Source: CAYOBW01 sp964402115
Lineage (GTDB): Bacteria > Verrucomicrobiota > Kiritimatiellia > UBA8416 > CAYOBW01
Length of the DNA stretch: 19,631 bases
Assembly: GCA_964402115.1 (NCBI GenBank)
Contig: CAYOBW010000126.1
Coordinates: 1-19,631 of the forward strand
Direction: 5' to 3'
Of the stretch, positions 1-7,511 are shown one piece after another. The notes beneath the pieces are model-generated. The model searched no databases. It saw nothing but the letters and a program-made list of their open reading frames with translations, and had not been told where the DNA came from. A program made the position numbers and the translations under genes. Position 1 is the stretch's first letter; every line of letters begins with the position of its first letter.

Positions 1-899
1 CCGCCGCGGACTGGCCGCTGGACGCCGCCGCCGCGCGCGCGCGGCAGGGCGAACCCGCCGCCGCCACCTGCGGGCTCGACCTGGGCGCAGGGGTCACGCT
101 CGAGTTGCGGCGCGTGCCGGCCGGCGCCTTCGTCATGGGCGATGCCGCGGGCGAGCGCGACGAGCGGCCGCCGGCGTGCGTGCGCATCGAGCGCGCCTTC
201 TGGATCGGCACGACCGAGGTCTCCAACCGGCAGTACGGGCGCTTCGATTCCGCCCACGACAGTTTCCGCGAGCGCAGCGGCTTCCTGCAGTTCAACGACG
301 CGCAGCGCGGCGTTTCGATGAACCAGCCCGAGCAGCCCGTCGTGCGGGTCAGCTGGCGCCAGGCGGAGGCCTTCTGCCGCTGGCTGGCCGCCAGGACCGG
401 CCGCCCGATCGCGCTGCCGACCGAGGCGCAGTGGGAATACGCCTGCCGCGCCGGCACGGCGACGCCGCTCTGGTATGGGGCGGTGGCGGGGGATTTCGCC
501 GCGGTCGCCAACCTCGCCGACGGCAACGTCAACGACCGCTACGGCCGCTGGCAGATGCCGCTCGGCGTCGTGCCGCCGTATCACCCGGCGGTGGACAGCG
601 TGGACGATGGCGCGCGCGTTACGGCCGCCGCGGGGCGTTACCAGCCCAATGCCTGGGGTTTGCGCGACATGGCCGGCAATGCGGCCGAGTGGACGTCGAG
701 CCTTTACCGGCCGTATCCCTGGCGCGAGGATGACGGCCGCAACGCGGCGGCGACCGGCGCGGCGGACGGCGATCGGCGGGTTGTGCGCGGCGGCTCCTGG
801 TACGACCGCCCTGAGCGCGCCCGCTCCGCCAGCCGCGCCGCCTACCCCGCGTGGCAGGCGGTCTTCGATGTCGGGTTCAGGATCGTGTGCCTGGACTAG
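1..899 (+). CDS. SUMF1/formylglycine-generating-enzyme-like domain protein, 5' end missing
   Basis: The frame is open from base 3 to the TAG at 897-899, so the gene continues off the left edge. A TTG at 105 is not needed as a start, because the in-frame upstream residues (WPLDAAAARARQ, then GVTLELRRVPAGAF) read as normal protein of this family. About 298 residues are visible. The family signature is clear: PAGAFVMGD near the beginning, RVSWRQAEAFCRWL, LPTEAQWEYACRAGT, NAWGLRDMAGNAAEWTSS, RVVRGGSWYDRP and a final VGFRIV. The active-site cysteine pair that genuine formylglycine-generating enzymes carry just after the RGGS motif is absent (WYDRPERARSASRAA there). Sulfatase activation is therefore unlikely; many bacterial homologues are binding or structural modules. 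It converges on pta with a 4-bp gap. Family assignment is secure; the role is unknown. Confidence 0.9.
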   Translation, partial: AADWPLDAAAARARQGEPAAATCGLDLGAGVTLELRRVPAGAFVMGDAAGERDERPPACVRIERAFWIGTTEVSNRQYGRFDSAHDSFRERSGFLQFNDAQRGVSMNQPEQPVVRVSWRQAEAFCRWLAARTGRPIALPTEAQWEYACRAGTATPLWYGAVAGDFAAVANLADGNVNDRYGRWQMPLGVVPPYHPAVDSVDDGARVTAAAGRYQPNAWGLRDMAGNAAEWTSSLYRPYPWREDDGRNAAATGAADGDRRVVRGGSWYDRPERARSASRAAYPAWQAVFDVGFRIVCLD

Positions 900-903
900 G
901 CGC

Positions 904-1920
904 TCACCCCAGCGACTGGCACATGGTGATCATGGCGACGCCGACGATGTCGTCGGCGGAGCAGCCGCGCGACAGGTCGTTCACGGGCTTGGCCAGACCC
1001 TGCAGAATGAGGCCGAAGGCCGTGGCGCCGGCGAGGCGTTCGGCGAGCTTATAGCCGATGTTGCCCGCCTGCAGGTCCGGGAAGATGAGGATGTTGGCCG
1101 CGCCCTTGAGCGGGCTGGCCGGGCACTTCTTGGCGGCCACGCCGGGGACCAGCGCGGCGTCCAGCTGGATTTCGCCATCCACCACGGCGTCCAGGCCTAG
1201 CGCCGCGACGCGCGGGCGGGCCAGCTCGGTGGCGCGGCGGACCTTGTCCACGAGCGGGTGCTGGGCGCTGCCCTGCGTGGAGAAGGAGAGCATGGCGACG
1301 CGGGCCTGGCCGCCGATCAGCGCCCGGTGCGAGCGGATCGTGGCGACGGCGATGTCCACGAGCTGCTCGGCGGTCGGCTCCGGGTTCACGCCGCAGTCGG
1401 CGAAGAACAGGAGCGTGTCGCCGGAGGGGGCGGGGCGGGCGAGTTCCATGGCGAAGAAGCTGCTGCCGGTCTTGATGCCGGGCGCCGTGCCGACGCACTG
1501 GAAGGCGGCGCGCACCATGTCCGGCGTGGAGGCGATGCTGCCCGCGACAAGGCCGTCGGCCAGCCCCTCGCGCACGAGCATGTCGCCGAAATAGAGGCGG
1601 TCGCGCAGGGTGGCGCGGGCGCCGTCGAGCGTGACGCCCTTGTGCTGCCGCAGGGCGTGAAAGGCCGCGGCCAGCGCTTCCTGCTGCGGGGCGTTCGGGA
1701 AGTCCAGCACCTCGACCGGCAGGCCGGCGAAGTTCGCGCCCGCCGCGGCCAGGGAAGCGCGGGCTTCCTCCGGCGTGGCGAGCACGATGACGCGGGCGGC
1801 GATCTCCTGGCGGGCGATCTTTTCAGCCGCGACCATGACGCGCGGGTCGTGACCCTCGGCCAGGACCAGCGTGCGGCGGGCGGCGCGGACTTTCGGGAGC
1901 AGGGTTTCGAGCAGGGACAT
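904..1920 (-). CDS. pta: Phosphate acetyltransferase
   Basis: Interconverts acetyl-CoA plus phosphate with acetyl phosphate plus CoA in the cytoplasm; with acetate kinase it makes or uses acetate. The 338-residue protein is the short single-domain type, with only the PTA/PTB catalytic domain and none of the extra N-terminal domains of the long E. coli enzyme. Visible signatures are LVLAEGHDPRVM near the N-terminus, LSFSTQGSAQHPLVDKV in the middle and GLAKPVNDLSRGCSADDIV at the C-terminus. The ATG at 1920 is chosen over an upstream ATG at 1971 because a GAGG lies about 7 nt before it, the protein then begins MSLLETLLPKV as relatives do, and the longer version would start inside ackA. It follows ackA by 31 bp on the same strand, so the two are very probably co-transcribed. 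Confidence 0.95.
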   Translation of the reverse strand: MSLLETLLPKVRAARRTLVLAEGHDPRVMVAAEKIARQEIAARVIVLATPEEARASLAAAGANFAGLPVEVLDFPNAPQQEALAAAFHALRQHKGVTLDGARATLRDRLYFGDMLVREGLADGLVAGSIASTPDMVRAAFQCVGTAPGIKTGSSFFAMELARPAPSGDTLLFFADCGVNPEPTAEQLVDIAVATIRSHRALIGGQARVAMLSFSTQGSAQHPLVDKVRRATELARPRVAALGLDAVVDGEIQLDAALVPGVAAKKCPASPLKGAANILIFPDLQAGNIGYKLAERLAGATAFGLILQGLAKPVNDLSRGCSADDIVGVAMITMCQSLG

Positions 1921-1951
1921 GGGCGGACCTCGTCTTTGCGTGTGGAGCGTT

Positions 1952-3229
1952 TCAGGCAGGCGTCGTTTCACAACCGTTCGGGAGGGGCAGGGCGCGGGAG
2001 GGGACGGTCAGCAGGCGCACGGTCTCGCGGGCGATCATCAGCTCCTCGTTGGTGGGCATGACGATGGCCTTGAGCTTGCTTTCCGGGGAGCTGATGATGG
2101 CGGGCTTGCCGACCACCTGCCGGTTCTTTTCCAGGTCCAGGATGCAGCCGAGGCAGGCCAGGCGGCCGACCACGCGCTCGCGCAGGTAGGCGCTGTTCTC
2201 GCCGATGCCCCCCGTGAACACGACGGCGTCGGCGCCGCCCAGGATGGTGTGGTAGGAGCCGATGTAGGAGACGAGCCGCTGCACGAACATGCGGATGGCC
2301 CGCTGGGCCTGGAGGTTGCCGGACTCGGCCGCCGCGATGTTGTCGCGCATGTCGCCGCTGCCGATGCCGGAAACGCCGAGCAAGCCGCTGCACTTGTTGA
2401 GCAGCTTGTCGATGGCGTCGGCGCTCATGCCGTGGCGCACCAGGTAGAGCACGACGGCCGGGTCGATGTCGCCGCACCGGGTGCCCATCACCAGGCCGTT
2501 CAGCGGCGTCATGCCCATGCTGGTATCCAGGACGTTGCCGCGCTCGACGGCCGTGATGCTCGCCCCGTTGCCGAGGTGGGCCGTGATCAGGTTCAGCTCG
2601 CCCAGGGGGCGGCCGAGCAGGTCGGCCGTGGCGGTGGCGACGAACTTGTGCGAGGTGCCGTGGAAGCCGTACTTGCGGATGCCGTACTTCTCGTAGTACT
2701 CGTACGGAATGGCGTAAAGGTAGGACGAGGCCGGCATGGAGTGGTGAAAGGCCGTGTCGAAAACCGCGATGTTGGGCACGTCCTTGAACGCGCGCTCGCA
2801 CGCTTCGATGCCGCCCAGGTTGGGCGGGTTGTGGAGGGGGGCGAGGCTGAAGCAGTCGCGGATGTTCGTCTTGACCTCGTTGGTCACGATCACGGAGTCG
2901 TGGAAATCCTCGCCGCCATGCACGACGCGGTGGCCGATCGCCTCGACGTCGCCGAGGCTGCGCAGCACGCCGCCCCGCGGGGCCACCAGCCGCTCGCAGA
3001 CCAGGTGCAGGGCGTCGTCATGGTTCGTCACCTGAACCTGCTCCTTGACCGCCGGCCCGTCGGCGGGCTCGTACTTCAGGAACGGCTCGCCCAGGCCGAT
3101 GCGCTCGACGATGCCGCGCGCCAGGTAGCGCTCCTTGTCCATGGCGTACATCGTGAACTTGAGCGAAGAGCTGCCGGCGTTGATCACCAGCACATTGACG
3201 GGCGCGCGACGATTTTCAGCCGTGGGCAT
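1952..3229 (-). CDS. ackA: Acetate kinase
   Basis: Transfers phosphate between acetyl phosphate and ADP, giving ATP and acetate, and is the partner of the Pta enzyme encoded just downstream. The 425-residue protein shows the ASKHA-fold acetate kinase motifs in order: NVLVINAGSSSLKF (residues 12-25), GHRVVHGG, VFDTAFHHSMP, KYGFHGTSHKFV, AHLGNGASI, DTSMGMTPLNGLVMGTR, FTGGIGENS and the C-terminal PTNEELMIARE. Length and motifs are those of a complete active enzyme. The ATG at 3229 is preferred over the ATG at 3313 because of a GAGG 6 nt upstream (acgaggataggt) and because the extension is non-homologous-looking intergenic sequence. It lies 137 bp downstream of rtcB in the same orientation, with hairpins between them, so it is probably a separate unit. 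Confidence 0.96.
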   Translation of the reverse strand: MPTAENRRAPVNVLVINAGSSSLKFTMYAMDKERYLARGIVERIGLGEPFLKYEPADGPAVKEQVQVTNHDDALHLVCERLVAPRGGVLRSLGDVEAIGHRVVHGGEDFHDSVIVTNEVKTNIRDCFSLAPLHNPPNLGGIEACERAFKDVPNIAVFDTAFHHSMPASSYLYAIPYEYYEKYGIRKYGFHGTSHKFVATATADLLGRPLGELNLITAHLGNGASITAVERGNVLDTSMGMTPLNGLVMGTRCGDIDPAVVLYLVRHGMSADAIDKLLNKCSGLLGVSGIGSGDMRDNIAAAESGNLQAQRAIRMFVQRLVSYIGSYHTILGGADAVVFTGGIGENSAYLRERVVGRLACLGCILDLEKNRQVVGKPAIISSPESKLKAIVMPTNEELMIARETVRLLTVPSRALPLPNGCETTPA

Positions 3230-3266
3230 ACCTATCCTCGTTGCAGATCCTGACGGAACGGGTGAG

Positions 3267-3311
3267 GCGCCACGCACGTGGCGCGCGGCCTGTCTCCTGC
3301 CGGTACAGGCC
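3267..3311 (-). terminator. Tandem hairpins between rtcB and ackA
   Basis: Two perfect stems sit back to back: 3287-3293 with 3305-3311 (GGCCTGT/ACAGGCC, 11-nt loop), and 3267-3273 with 3278-3284 (GCGCCAC/GTGGCGC, 4-nt loop). They lie 56 nt beyond the rtcB stop in its direction of transcription and upstream of the ackA Shine-Dalgarno. No T-run follows on the minus strand, so this is not a classical intrinsic terminator. It could be an RNA-processing or partial termination element separating the rtc and ackA units. Confidence 0.4.
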
Positions 3312-3366
3312 AAACGGTCGGAAGTGTCGCAAAGCGGGGGCGGGGGTTCAAGCAGATACCGTCAAA

Positions 3367-4764
3367 CTAATCCTCCGCCTGTTCGCCCTCGGGGGCCATC
3401 TTGACCAGCTTCGGGTCGAATCGCGCAATGATCTCGACGAGGTCGCTCTGGGCGGCCATGACCGACTCGATGTCCTTGTACCCCATGGGCACTTCGTCGA
3501 GGCCGGCGGAGATCAGAACGACATCGTGTGCGGCCAGGAACTTCTTCCCTTCGTTCCAGGTATAGGTATTCCTGGTTGCCGTGCGGCTCATCCTTCGGCC
3601 GGCGCCGTGCGAGGCGGAGTTCATGGACTCCGGAACGCCCTTGCCGCGCACAACGTAGCCCGGGGTGGCCATGGACCCCGGAATGATGCCGACCACGCCC
3701 TTGGCCGCGGGCGTGGCGCCCTTGCGGTGCACGATGACGTCCTCCCCGAAGTGCCTTTCCTTCCACGCGAAGTTGTGGTGGTTCTCGATATCCAGCAGAA
3801 CGCCGGCGCCGAGAAGCTTGGCTACCGCGCGGTGAATCAGCAGGTGGTTCGCGGCGGCGTAGCGCCCCATCAGCTCCATGGCCTGCCAGTATTCCTGCCC
3901 CGCGGCGCTATCCAGATCCAGCCACGCCAGCTGCTGCAGTTCGCGCGGCAGCTCAGGGTGCAGTCCCATGGCCAGCTTGCTGTAATGCGTGGCAACCTGA
4001 CCGCCGGTCCCGCGGCTGCCGCTGTGGCTGAGGAGCGCACAGTAGACGCCGGCCGGCAGGCCGAGGTCAGCCTGCTTGAGCGTCAGCGTGCCGAATTCGG
4101 CGAAGTGGTTGCCGGACCCGCTCGACCCGAGCTGGTAGGAGGCCTTGTCCCGGTACTGCTTCGTGACCGGGCTGAACGACCAATCCTCGTCCATCACGGG
4201 GTGCTCCTTGCGGGGAGAGAAACCTCCGCCCACGCCGAAGCGCGTGGCCCCCTCAAGCACATTGCGCAGGCGTCCCTCCTGGCCGCGGATAGCCGACACC
4301 GGCAAGTCGAGGACCGTCAGCTTCATGCGGCAGGCAATGTCCATGCCGACCGCATACGGGATCACGGCGCCCTTGGTGGCGAGCACGCCGCCAATCGGCA
4401 GGCCATACCCCACGTGCGCGTCCGGCATCAGGGCGCCAGCCACGGAAACCGGCAGCTTGCAGGCGTTATCCATCTGCTGGATGGACTGGGCCTCCATGTC
4501 CGTTCCCCACCGGCGGTAGGGCGCGGGCGCCGAGCGCTGCTCGAATCTGGCGCGCGCGGTGGCGGTCTTGATCAGGCAGGCGGCGAGCTTGCCGAAGACC
4601 GGGTCGCTGACGTGGTCCGCCGGCTTCGCGGCCAGGGCCTGGAGCGCCGTGCGCACGGCGTTCCTGGTCATGCCGGCCTGCAGCGCCGCGCCAATGGCTG
4701 CCAACGCCAGTCCGATCGGCTCTCCCCTGGGTATGCCCAGGTTCTGCAATTCTCTCGCTTTCAC
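3367..4764 (-). CDS. rtcB: RNA-splicing ligase RtcB (3'-phosphate/2',3'-cyclic phosphate to 5'-OH ligase)
   Basis: Joins RNA 2',3'-cyclic phosphate or 3'-phosphate ends to 5'-OH ends, using GTP and Mn2+ through a histidine-GMP intermediate; it repairs cleaved tRNA and other RNA. Catalytic motifs in the 465-residue protein: MPDAHVGYG (113-121), GMDIACRM with metal ligands D142 and C145, SGNHFAEFG with H220, HSGSRGTGG with H247, ENHHNF with H329/H330, IPGSM, and SASHGAGRR, in which H386 is the expected guanylylated histidine. The protein is about 60 residues longer than the E. coli enzyme, mainly through a helical N-terminal region. The start is GTG: the one at 4764 overlaps the rtcA stop as GTGA and has GGGGAGG 5 nt upstream. 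A GTG at 4770 is in frame but overlaps that ribosome site. Last gene of the slipin-rtcA-rtcB unit and translationally coupled to rtcA. Confidence 0.96.
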   Translation of the reverse strand: MKARELQNLGIPRGEPIGLALAAIGAALQAGMTRNAVRTALQALAAKPADHVSDPVFGKLAACLIKTATARARFEQRSAPAPYRRWGTDMEAQSIQQMDNACKLPVSVAGALMPDAHVGYGLPIGGVLATKGAVIPYAVGMDIACRMKLTVLDLPVSAIRGQEGRLRNVLEGATRFGVGGGFSPRKEHPVMDEDWSFSPVTKQYRDKASYQLGSSGSGNHFAEFGTLTLKQADLGLPAGVYCALLSHSGSRGTGGQVATHYSKLAMGLHPELPRELQQLAWLDLDSAAGQEYWQAMELMGRYAAANHLLIHRAVAKLLGAGVLLDIENHHNFAWKERHFGEDVIVHRKGATPAAKGVVGIIPGSMATPGYVVRGKGVPESMNSASHGAGRRMSRTATRNTYTWNEGKKFLAAHDVVLISAGLDEVPMGYKDIESVMAAQSDLVEIIARFDPKLVKMAPEGEQAED

Positions 4765-5789
4765 ACGCACCTCCCCAACATGACGACGTCCCAGACCGGT
4801 CGGTCCCGTTTCGTTACCGTGAGCTCCACATCGAGGAACTTCTTGAGCACCTCGATGTTGGTGAGCGTATGGCGCGTCGGCGGGAGGGTCCGGAACTGCC
4901 CGCCTCCCGCCAGCGCCATCGGCACCAGCAACTGATCCGCCAGATGCCGGCCCACGGGCACACCCGCGGAGAGATACTCCCTGACTTCCTCAAGCGTCGC
5001 CAGCGCCACCCGCTCGGACGGTACGCTGCGTTCGCCGAAGCCCGTGAAGACCTCCGTGATGTGCTGGCTCTCGACCGTACAGATCAGGATGTTTCCCGGG
5101 CCGCGCGGACGCGCCACCTCCTCGACCCTGAAGCACTCCGCTCCCCATGAGAGTCTGGCCTGCAAGACGGCAAGCTCCGCCTCCGCTATCCTGCGGGGCA
5201 GCTGGGACACGACGCCCACGCCCTCGTGCCTGAGGATGTCCCCGCGCTCCATCAAATCCACGCGGGCAAGCTTCTGCGCCGGCTCAATGGAGACCGTGAA
5301 TCTGCCGCCGCCTGCCGGATAGAATCCCGGACGCTCCAGCCGGGCCGTCACCTTCGGCCCCATGCGGTTGACGATCGGCAGGAACGCTCCGGTCAGAAAA
5401 TCGAACGGGGGCGCATACGGATTGTGCGTTCCGCCCTCCAGGACAAGCTCCGTGGCCGTAGCCGCGGTCAGCAGGCAGGGAAGCACCGTCTGGAGCACGA
5501 GCGTGGCGCTCCCTGCCGTGCCGATGGCCCAGCGATAGGACCCTGCCTTGACCGCTCCTGGCGTGAAGGTGAGCCGCTGCGACCCCAGGGCGTTGCCATC
5601 TACCCGGGCCTGGCTCACCTCAATCGCCGCGTTCACCGCCGTGAGATGCTGCCGCAGCAGCCCCGGCTTGTCCCGCTTCGCCCTGATGTTCTCGATGCAG
5701 AACGGCTTGCCGGTGACGAGCGACAGGGCGAGCGACGTGCGGAGGATCTGGCCTCCGCCCTCTCCAAATGAACCATCAATCGTGATCAT
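4761..5789 (-). CDS. rtcA: RNA 3'-terminal phosphate cyclase RtcA
   Basis: Converts RNA 3'-phosphates to 2',3'-cyclic phosphates with ATP through an adenylylated histidine, feeding ends to RtcB. The 342-residue protein has the family signatures: IDGSFGEGGGQILRTSLALS at the N-terminus, KRDKPGLLRQHLTAV, SYRWAIGTAGSATLVLQ, YPAGGGRF, and near the C-terminus ADQLLVPMALAGGG followed by RHTLTNIEV, in which H307 matches the nucleotidylated histidine (His309 in E. coli). The ATG at 5789 is chosen because the protein then begins MITIDGSFGEG, with AAGAGAG 5 nt upstream; a longer frame from 5864 adds unrelated residues. It follows slipin by 136 bp and shares a 4-bp GTGA overlap with rtcB. The order A then B is the reverse of the E. 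coli rtcBA operon. Confidence 0.96.
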   Translation of the reverse strand: MITIDGSFGEGGGQILRTSLALSLVTGKPFCIENIRAKRDKPGLLRQHLTAVNAAIEVSQARVDGNALGSQRLTFTPGAVKAGSYRWAIGTAGSATLVLQTVLPCLLTAATATELVLEGGTHNPYAPPFDFLTGAFLPIVNRMGPKVTARLERPGFYPAGGGRFTVSIEPAQKLARVDLMERGDILRHEGVGVVSQLPRRIAEAELAVLQARLSWGAECFRVEEVARPRGPGNILICTVESQHITEVFTGFGERSVPSERVALATLEEVREYLSAGVPVGRHLADQLLVPMALAGGGQFRTLPPTRHTLTNIEVLKKFLDVELTVTKRDRPVWDVVMLGRCV

Positions 5790-5891
5790 GCGTGCTCTCT
5801 TATCCGCTGCAAACCATACGACACAGAAGACCGTCAGTCTATGATATGTCCAGCTGCGATCCAACCGAATTGGGCTTCGTTTCGCGTGACA

Positions 5892-5918
5892 GGGGAGCCG
5901 GGATTCGGCCGGCTCCCC
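5892..5918 (-). other. Strong hairpin between slipin and rtcA
   Basis: A perfect 9-bp GC-rich stem (5892-5900 with 5910-5918, GGGGAGCCG/CGGCTCCCC, 9-nt loop) lies 8 nt after the slipin stop and about 100 nt before the rtcA start. No T-run follows on the minus strand. It may be a partial terminator or an RNase-stabilising hairpin that sets slipin expression above rtcAB. Seen in sequence; function inferred. Confidence 0.45.
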
Positions 5919-5925
5919 CGCGATT

Positions 5926-7032
5926 TCAGATCATGTTGACGATACGGTCGGCCAGTCCCTTTTCGCCCAGCACGACCTTGAGTTCCGAGGAACCGGTGAC
6001 CTTCTCCAGAACCTCCAGTTCCCTCATCCTCATCAGGGACGGGTTCTCCTGCATGAGCTTTGCCGTGTTCACCTGGCTGCGCATCGCCGCCGTCTCCTCC
6101 CTGCGGGAGATGATGTTGGCTTCCGCAGCCTTCTTGGCCTCAATGACCTTGTTCAGCAGCGCCTTCATTTCGCCTGGCAGGATGATGTCGCGGATGCCCA
6201 GGCTGATGACCCTGATGCCGAACTCCTCGGCCCGGCGCCTGACGATGCTCTCCAATTCGCCGGCGACTACGGTTTTGTCGGCCAGCAGCGCGTCCAGCTC
6301 GCGCGTGCCGATGACGGCACGCAGAGCCAGTTGGGCCTCACGGTAGAGTGCCTGGCTGACGTCGCTGACCAGCTCGACCGTCTTGCGGGCATCGGTGACC
6401 CTGTACGTCACAAGCGCGTTCATGCGCAGCGTGACCTTGTCGGAAGTCATGATTTCCTGCCCCCCGACGTCCAGGACCGTCTCGCGCAGGTCGATGGCGT
6501 ACAGCTTCACCTTGCCGACCTTCAGCCACGAGGCATACTGGCCCGGCGCCAGGGTCTTCACGTACTCTCCGTCCTTGAAGCAGACGCCGACGTGACCCTC
6601 TTCGACCGTGAAGACGTTGAGCACCTTCTCGACCTCCTTCGACTTCAGGATCACGTTCAGGTCCTTGTGCTCGAACAGCACCAGGCGCGCATCGACGACC
6701 TGGACATCCACCTTGCGGAACTTCGACCAGACGATGTACTGGCCGGCATCCAGGATGCGGTCGAACCGGCCGTCAATCCAGACCAGGGCGCGCTCGTAGT
6801 CCTTGAGGTCCAGCGTGACAGCCTCCTCCTGCAAGCTGCCGGCCTTGACGATTACGTCCAGGTCCTTGTGTGTCAGCCACGGCTCACGCTGGGAGACCAC
6901 GTCCACCCTGACCTTGTTGAGCGGGTCAAAGAACCAGTGACGGCCGGCGGACAGGACCCCCTTGAACTCCCTGTCCCTGAAGTAGAGCCCCTTCTCGTAC
7001 GAGCGGATCTTCACGCTTCCCATGATGAACAT
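5926..7032 (-). CDS. Slipin-type SPFH (band 7/prohibitin) protein of the RNA-repair operon
   Basis: An SPFH-superfamily scaffold protein of 368 residues. Slipin-like hallmarks are DLRETVLDVGGQEIMTSDKV (181-200), RVTDARKTV, QALYREAQLALRAVIGTREL (227-246), FGIRVISLGIRDIILPGEMK (271-290) and the helical EAKKAAEANIISRREETAAM (298-317). No transmembrane helix or signal peptide is visible. Instead the N-terminal half holds three copies of a roughly 49-residue beta-rich unit (14-62, 81-129 and 147-195) with the pattern D-x-x-[FY]-x-x-x-L-x-x-G-x-[HY]; the third leads into the SPFH core. The ATG at 7032 has AGAGG about 6 nt upstream; an ATG at 7023 is a weaker choice. It is the first gene after the sigma-54 promoter and tRNA-like RNA, with rtcA and rtcB behind it. 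Likely oligomeric and stress-induced; its exact job in RNA repair is not known to me. Confidence 0.9.
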   Translation of the reverse strand: MFIMGSVKIRSYEKGLYFRDREFKGVLSAGRHWFFDPLNKVRVDVVSQREPWLTHKDLDVIVKAGSLQEEAVTLDLKDYERALVWIDGRFDRILDAGQYIVWSKFRKVDVQVVDARLVLFEHKDLNVILKSKEVEKVLNVFTVEEGHVGVCFKDGEYVKTLAPGQYASWLKVGKVKLYAIDLRETVLDVGGQEIMTSDKVTLRMNALVTYRVTDARKTVELVSDVSQALYREAQLALRAVIGTRELDALLADKTVVAGELESIVRRRAEEFGIRVISLGIRDIILPGEMKALLNKVIEAKKAAEANIISRREETAAMRSQVNTAKLMQENPSLMRMRELEVLEKVTGSSELKVVLGEKGLADRIVNMI

Positions 7033-7060
7033 GTTGCACCTCTTGTTTCTTTCGTGTCCT

Positions 7061-7450
7061 TCAAATTCGCTTCGGCTTGGGCCCCGTCCTCGGATAGCGG
7101 GCAAAAGAGCCCTTTGGAGAGAATGGCATGGCGACCACACGCCGGATGCGGAGCGTCACTTGAGCATCGCTCTTTCCGCCCCCGCCGGCGGGCGTCTGAT
7201 CGGCGGATTGGCGACCAACCTGCCTCTCAGAAACGCCCGCCGGGTTGACAGCAGTCTCCGACTTCGCCTCTTCGCTGTCGCTCAGGGCTACGTCGGACAA
7301 GTGCGATGCGGTATCCGCGCGCTGCATGGCATCCCTAGATGCTGCCACCGGACGGGCGCCGGCAGTCGTCCTTGCCCCATTCATGGAGATCGCACTCCAT
7401 GAGCGGGACGCGTTCGCCTGCCACGCTCCATTCGACAGCCGGTCACGCAT
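7061..7450 (-). CDS. Possible small ORF in the slipin leader, doubtful
   Basis: A 129-codon frame runs from ATG 7450, preceded by GGAGAGGAATGT (a fair ribosome site), to a TGA at 7061, 28 bp before the slipin start. The predicted product is low-complexity, rich in Ala, Arg, Ser and Gly, ends in a basic PRTGPKPKRI tail and shows no domain I recognise. By eye, third-position GC is roughly 70 percent, lower than in the confident high-GC genes outside the rtc locus. The same frame stays open upstream through the tRNA-like element, which suggests that openness here is a GC effect. It may equally be untranslated leader RNA. Confidence 0.22.
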   Translation of the reverse strand: MRDRLSNGAWQANASRSWSAISMNGARTTAGARPVAASRDAMQRADTASHLSDVALSDSEEAKSETAVNPAGVSERQVGRQSADQTPAGGGGKSDAQVTLRIRRVVAMPFSPKGSFARYPRTGPKPKRI

Positions 7451-7495
7451 ACATTCCTCTCCATCGGGCCGTGCTTCACCGCTTGCGCGGCACGT

Positions 7496-7511
7496 AACGG
7501 GTTTCCCCGTT
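7496..7511 (-). other. GAAA-tetraloop hairpin fused to the tRNA-like 3' end
   Basis: On the minus strand AACGGG (7511-7506), loop GAAA (7505-7502) and CCCGTT (7501-7496) form a perfect 6-bp hairpin with a GNRA tetraloop. It begins at the last two bases of the tRNA-like element, where a tRNA would have positions 72 and 73 and then CCA. The RNA therefore continues into a stable helix rather than ending in an acceptor tail. GNRA loops commonly make tertiary contacts or cap structured RNAs. Confidence 0.6.

Noticed and set aside
1871..4935. Long plus-strand frames opposite ackA, rtcB and pta
   Set aside because: All lie over conserved minus-strand genes and translate to repetitive Val/Ala/Gly/His/Asp-rich sequence.
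7181..7240. GC-rich inverted repeats in the slipin leader (GCGGGCGT/ACGCCCGC and CCCGCCGGCGGG)
   Set aside because: Short stems with large loops or low-complexity GC palindromes; expected by chance at this base composition.
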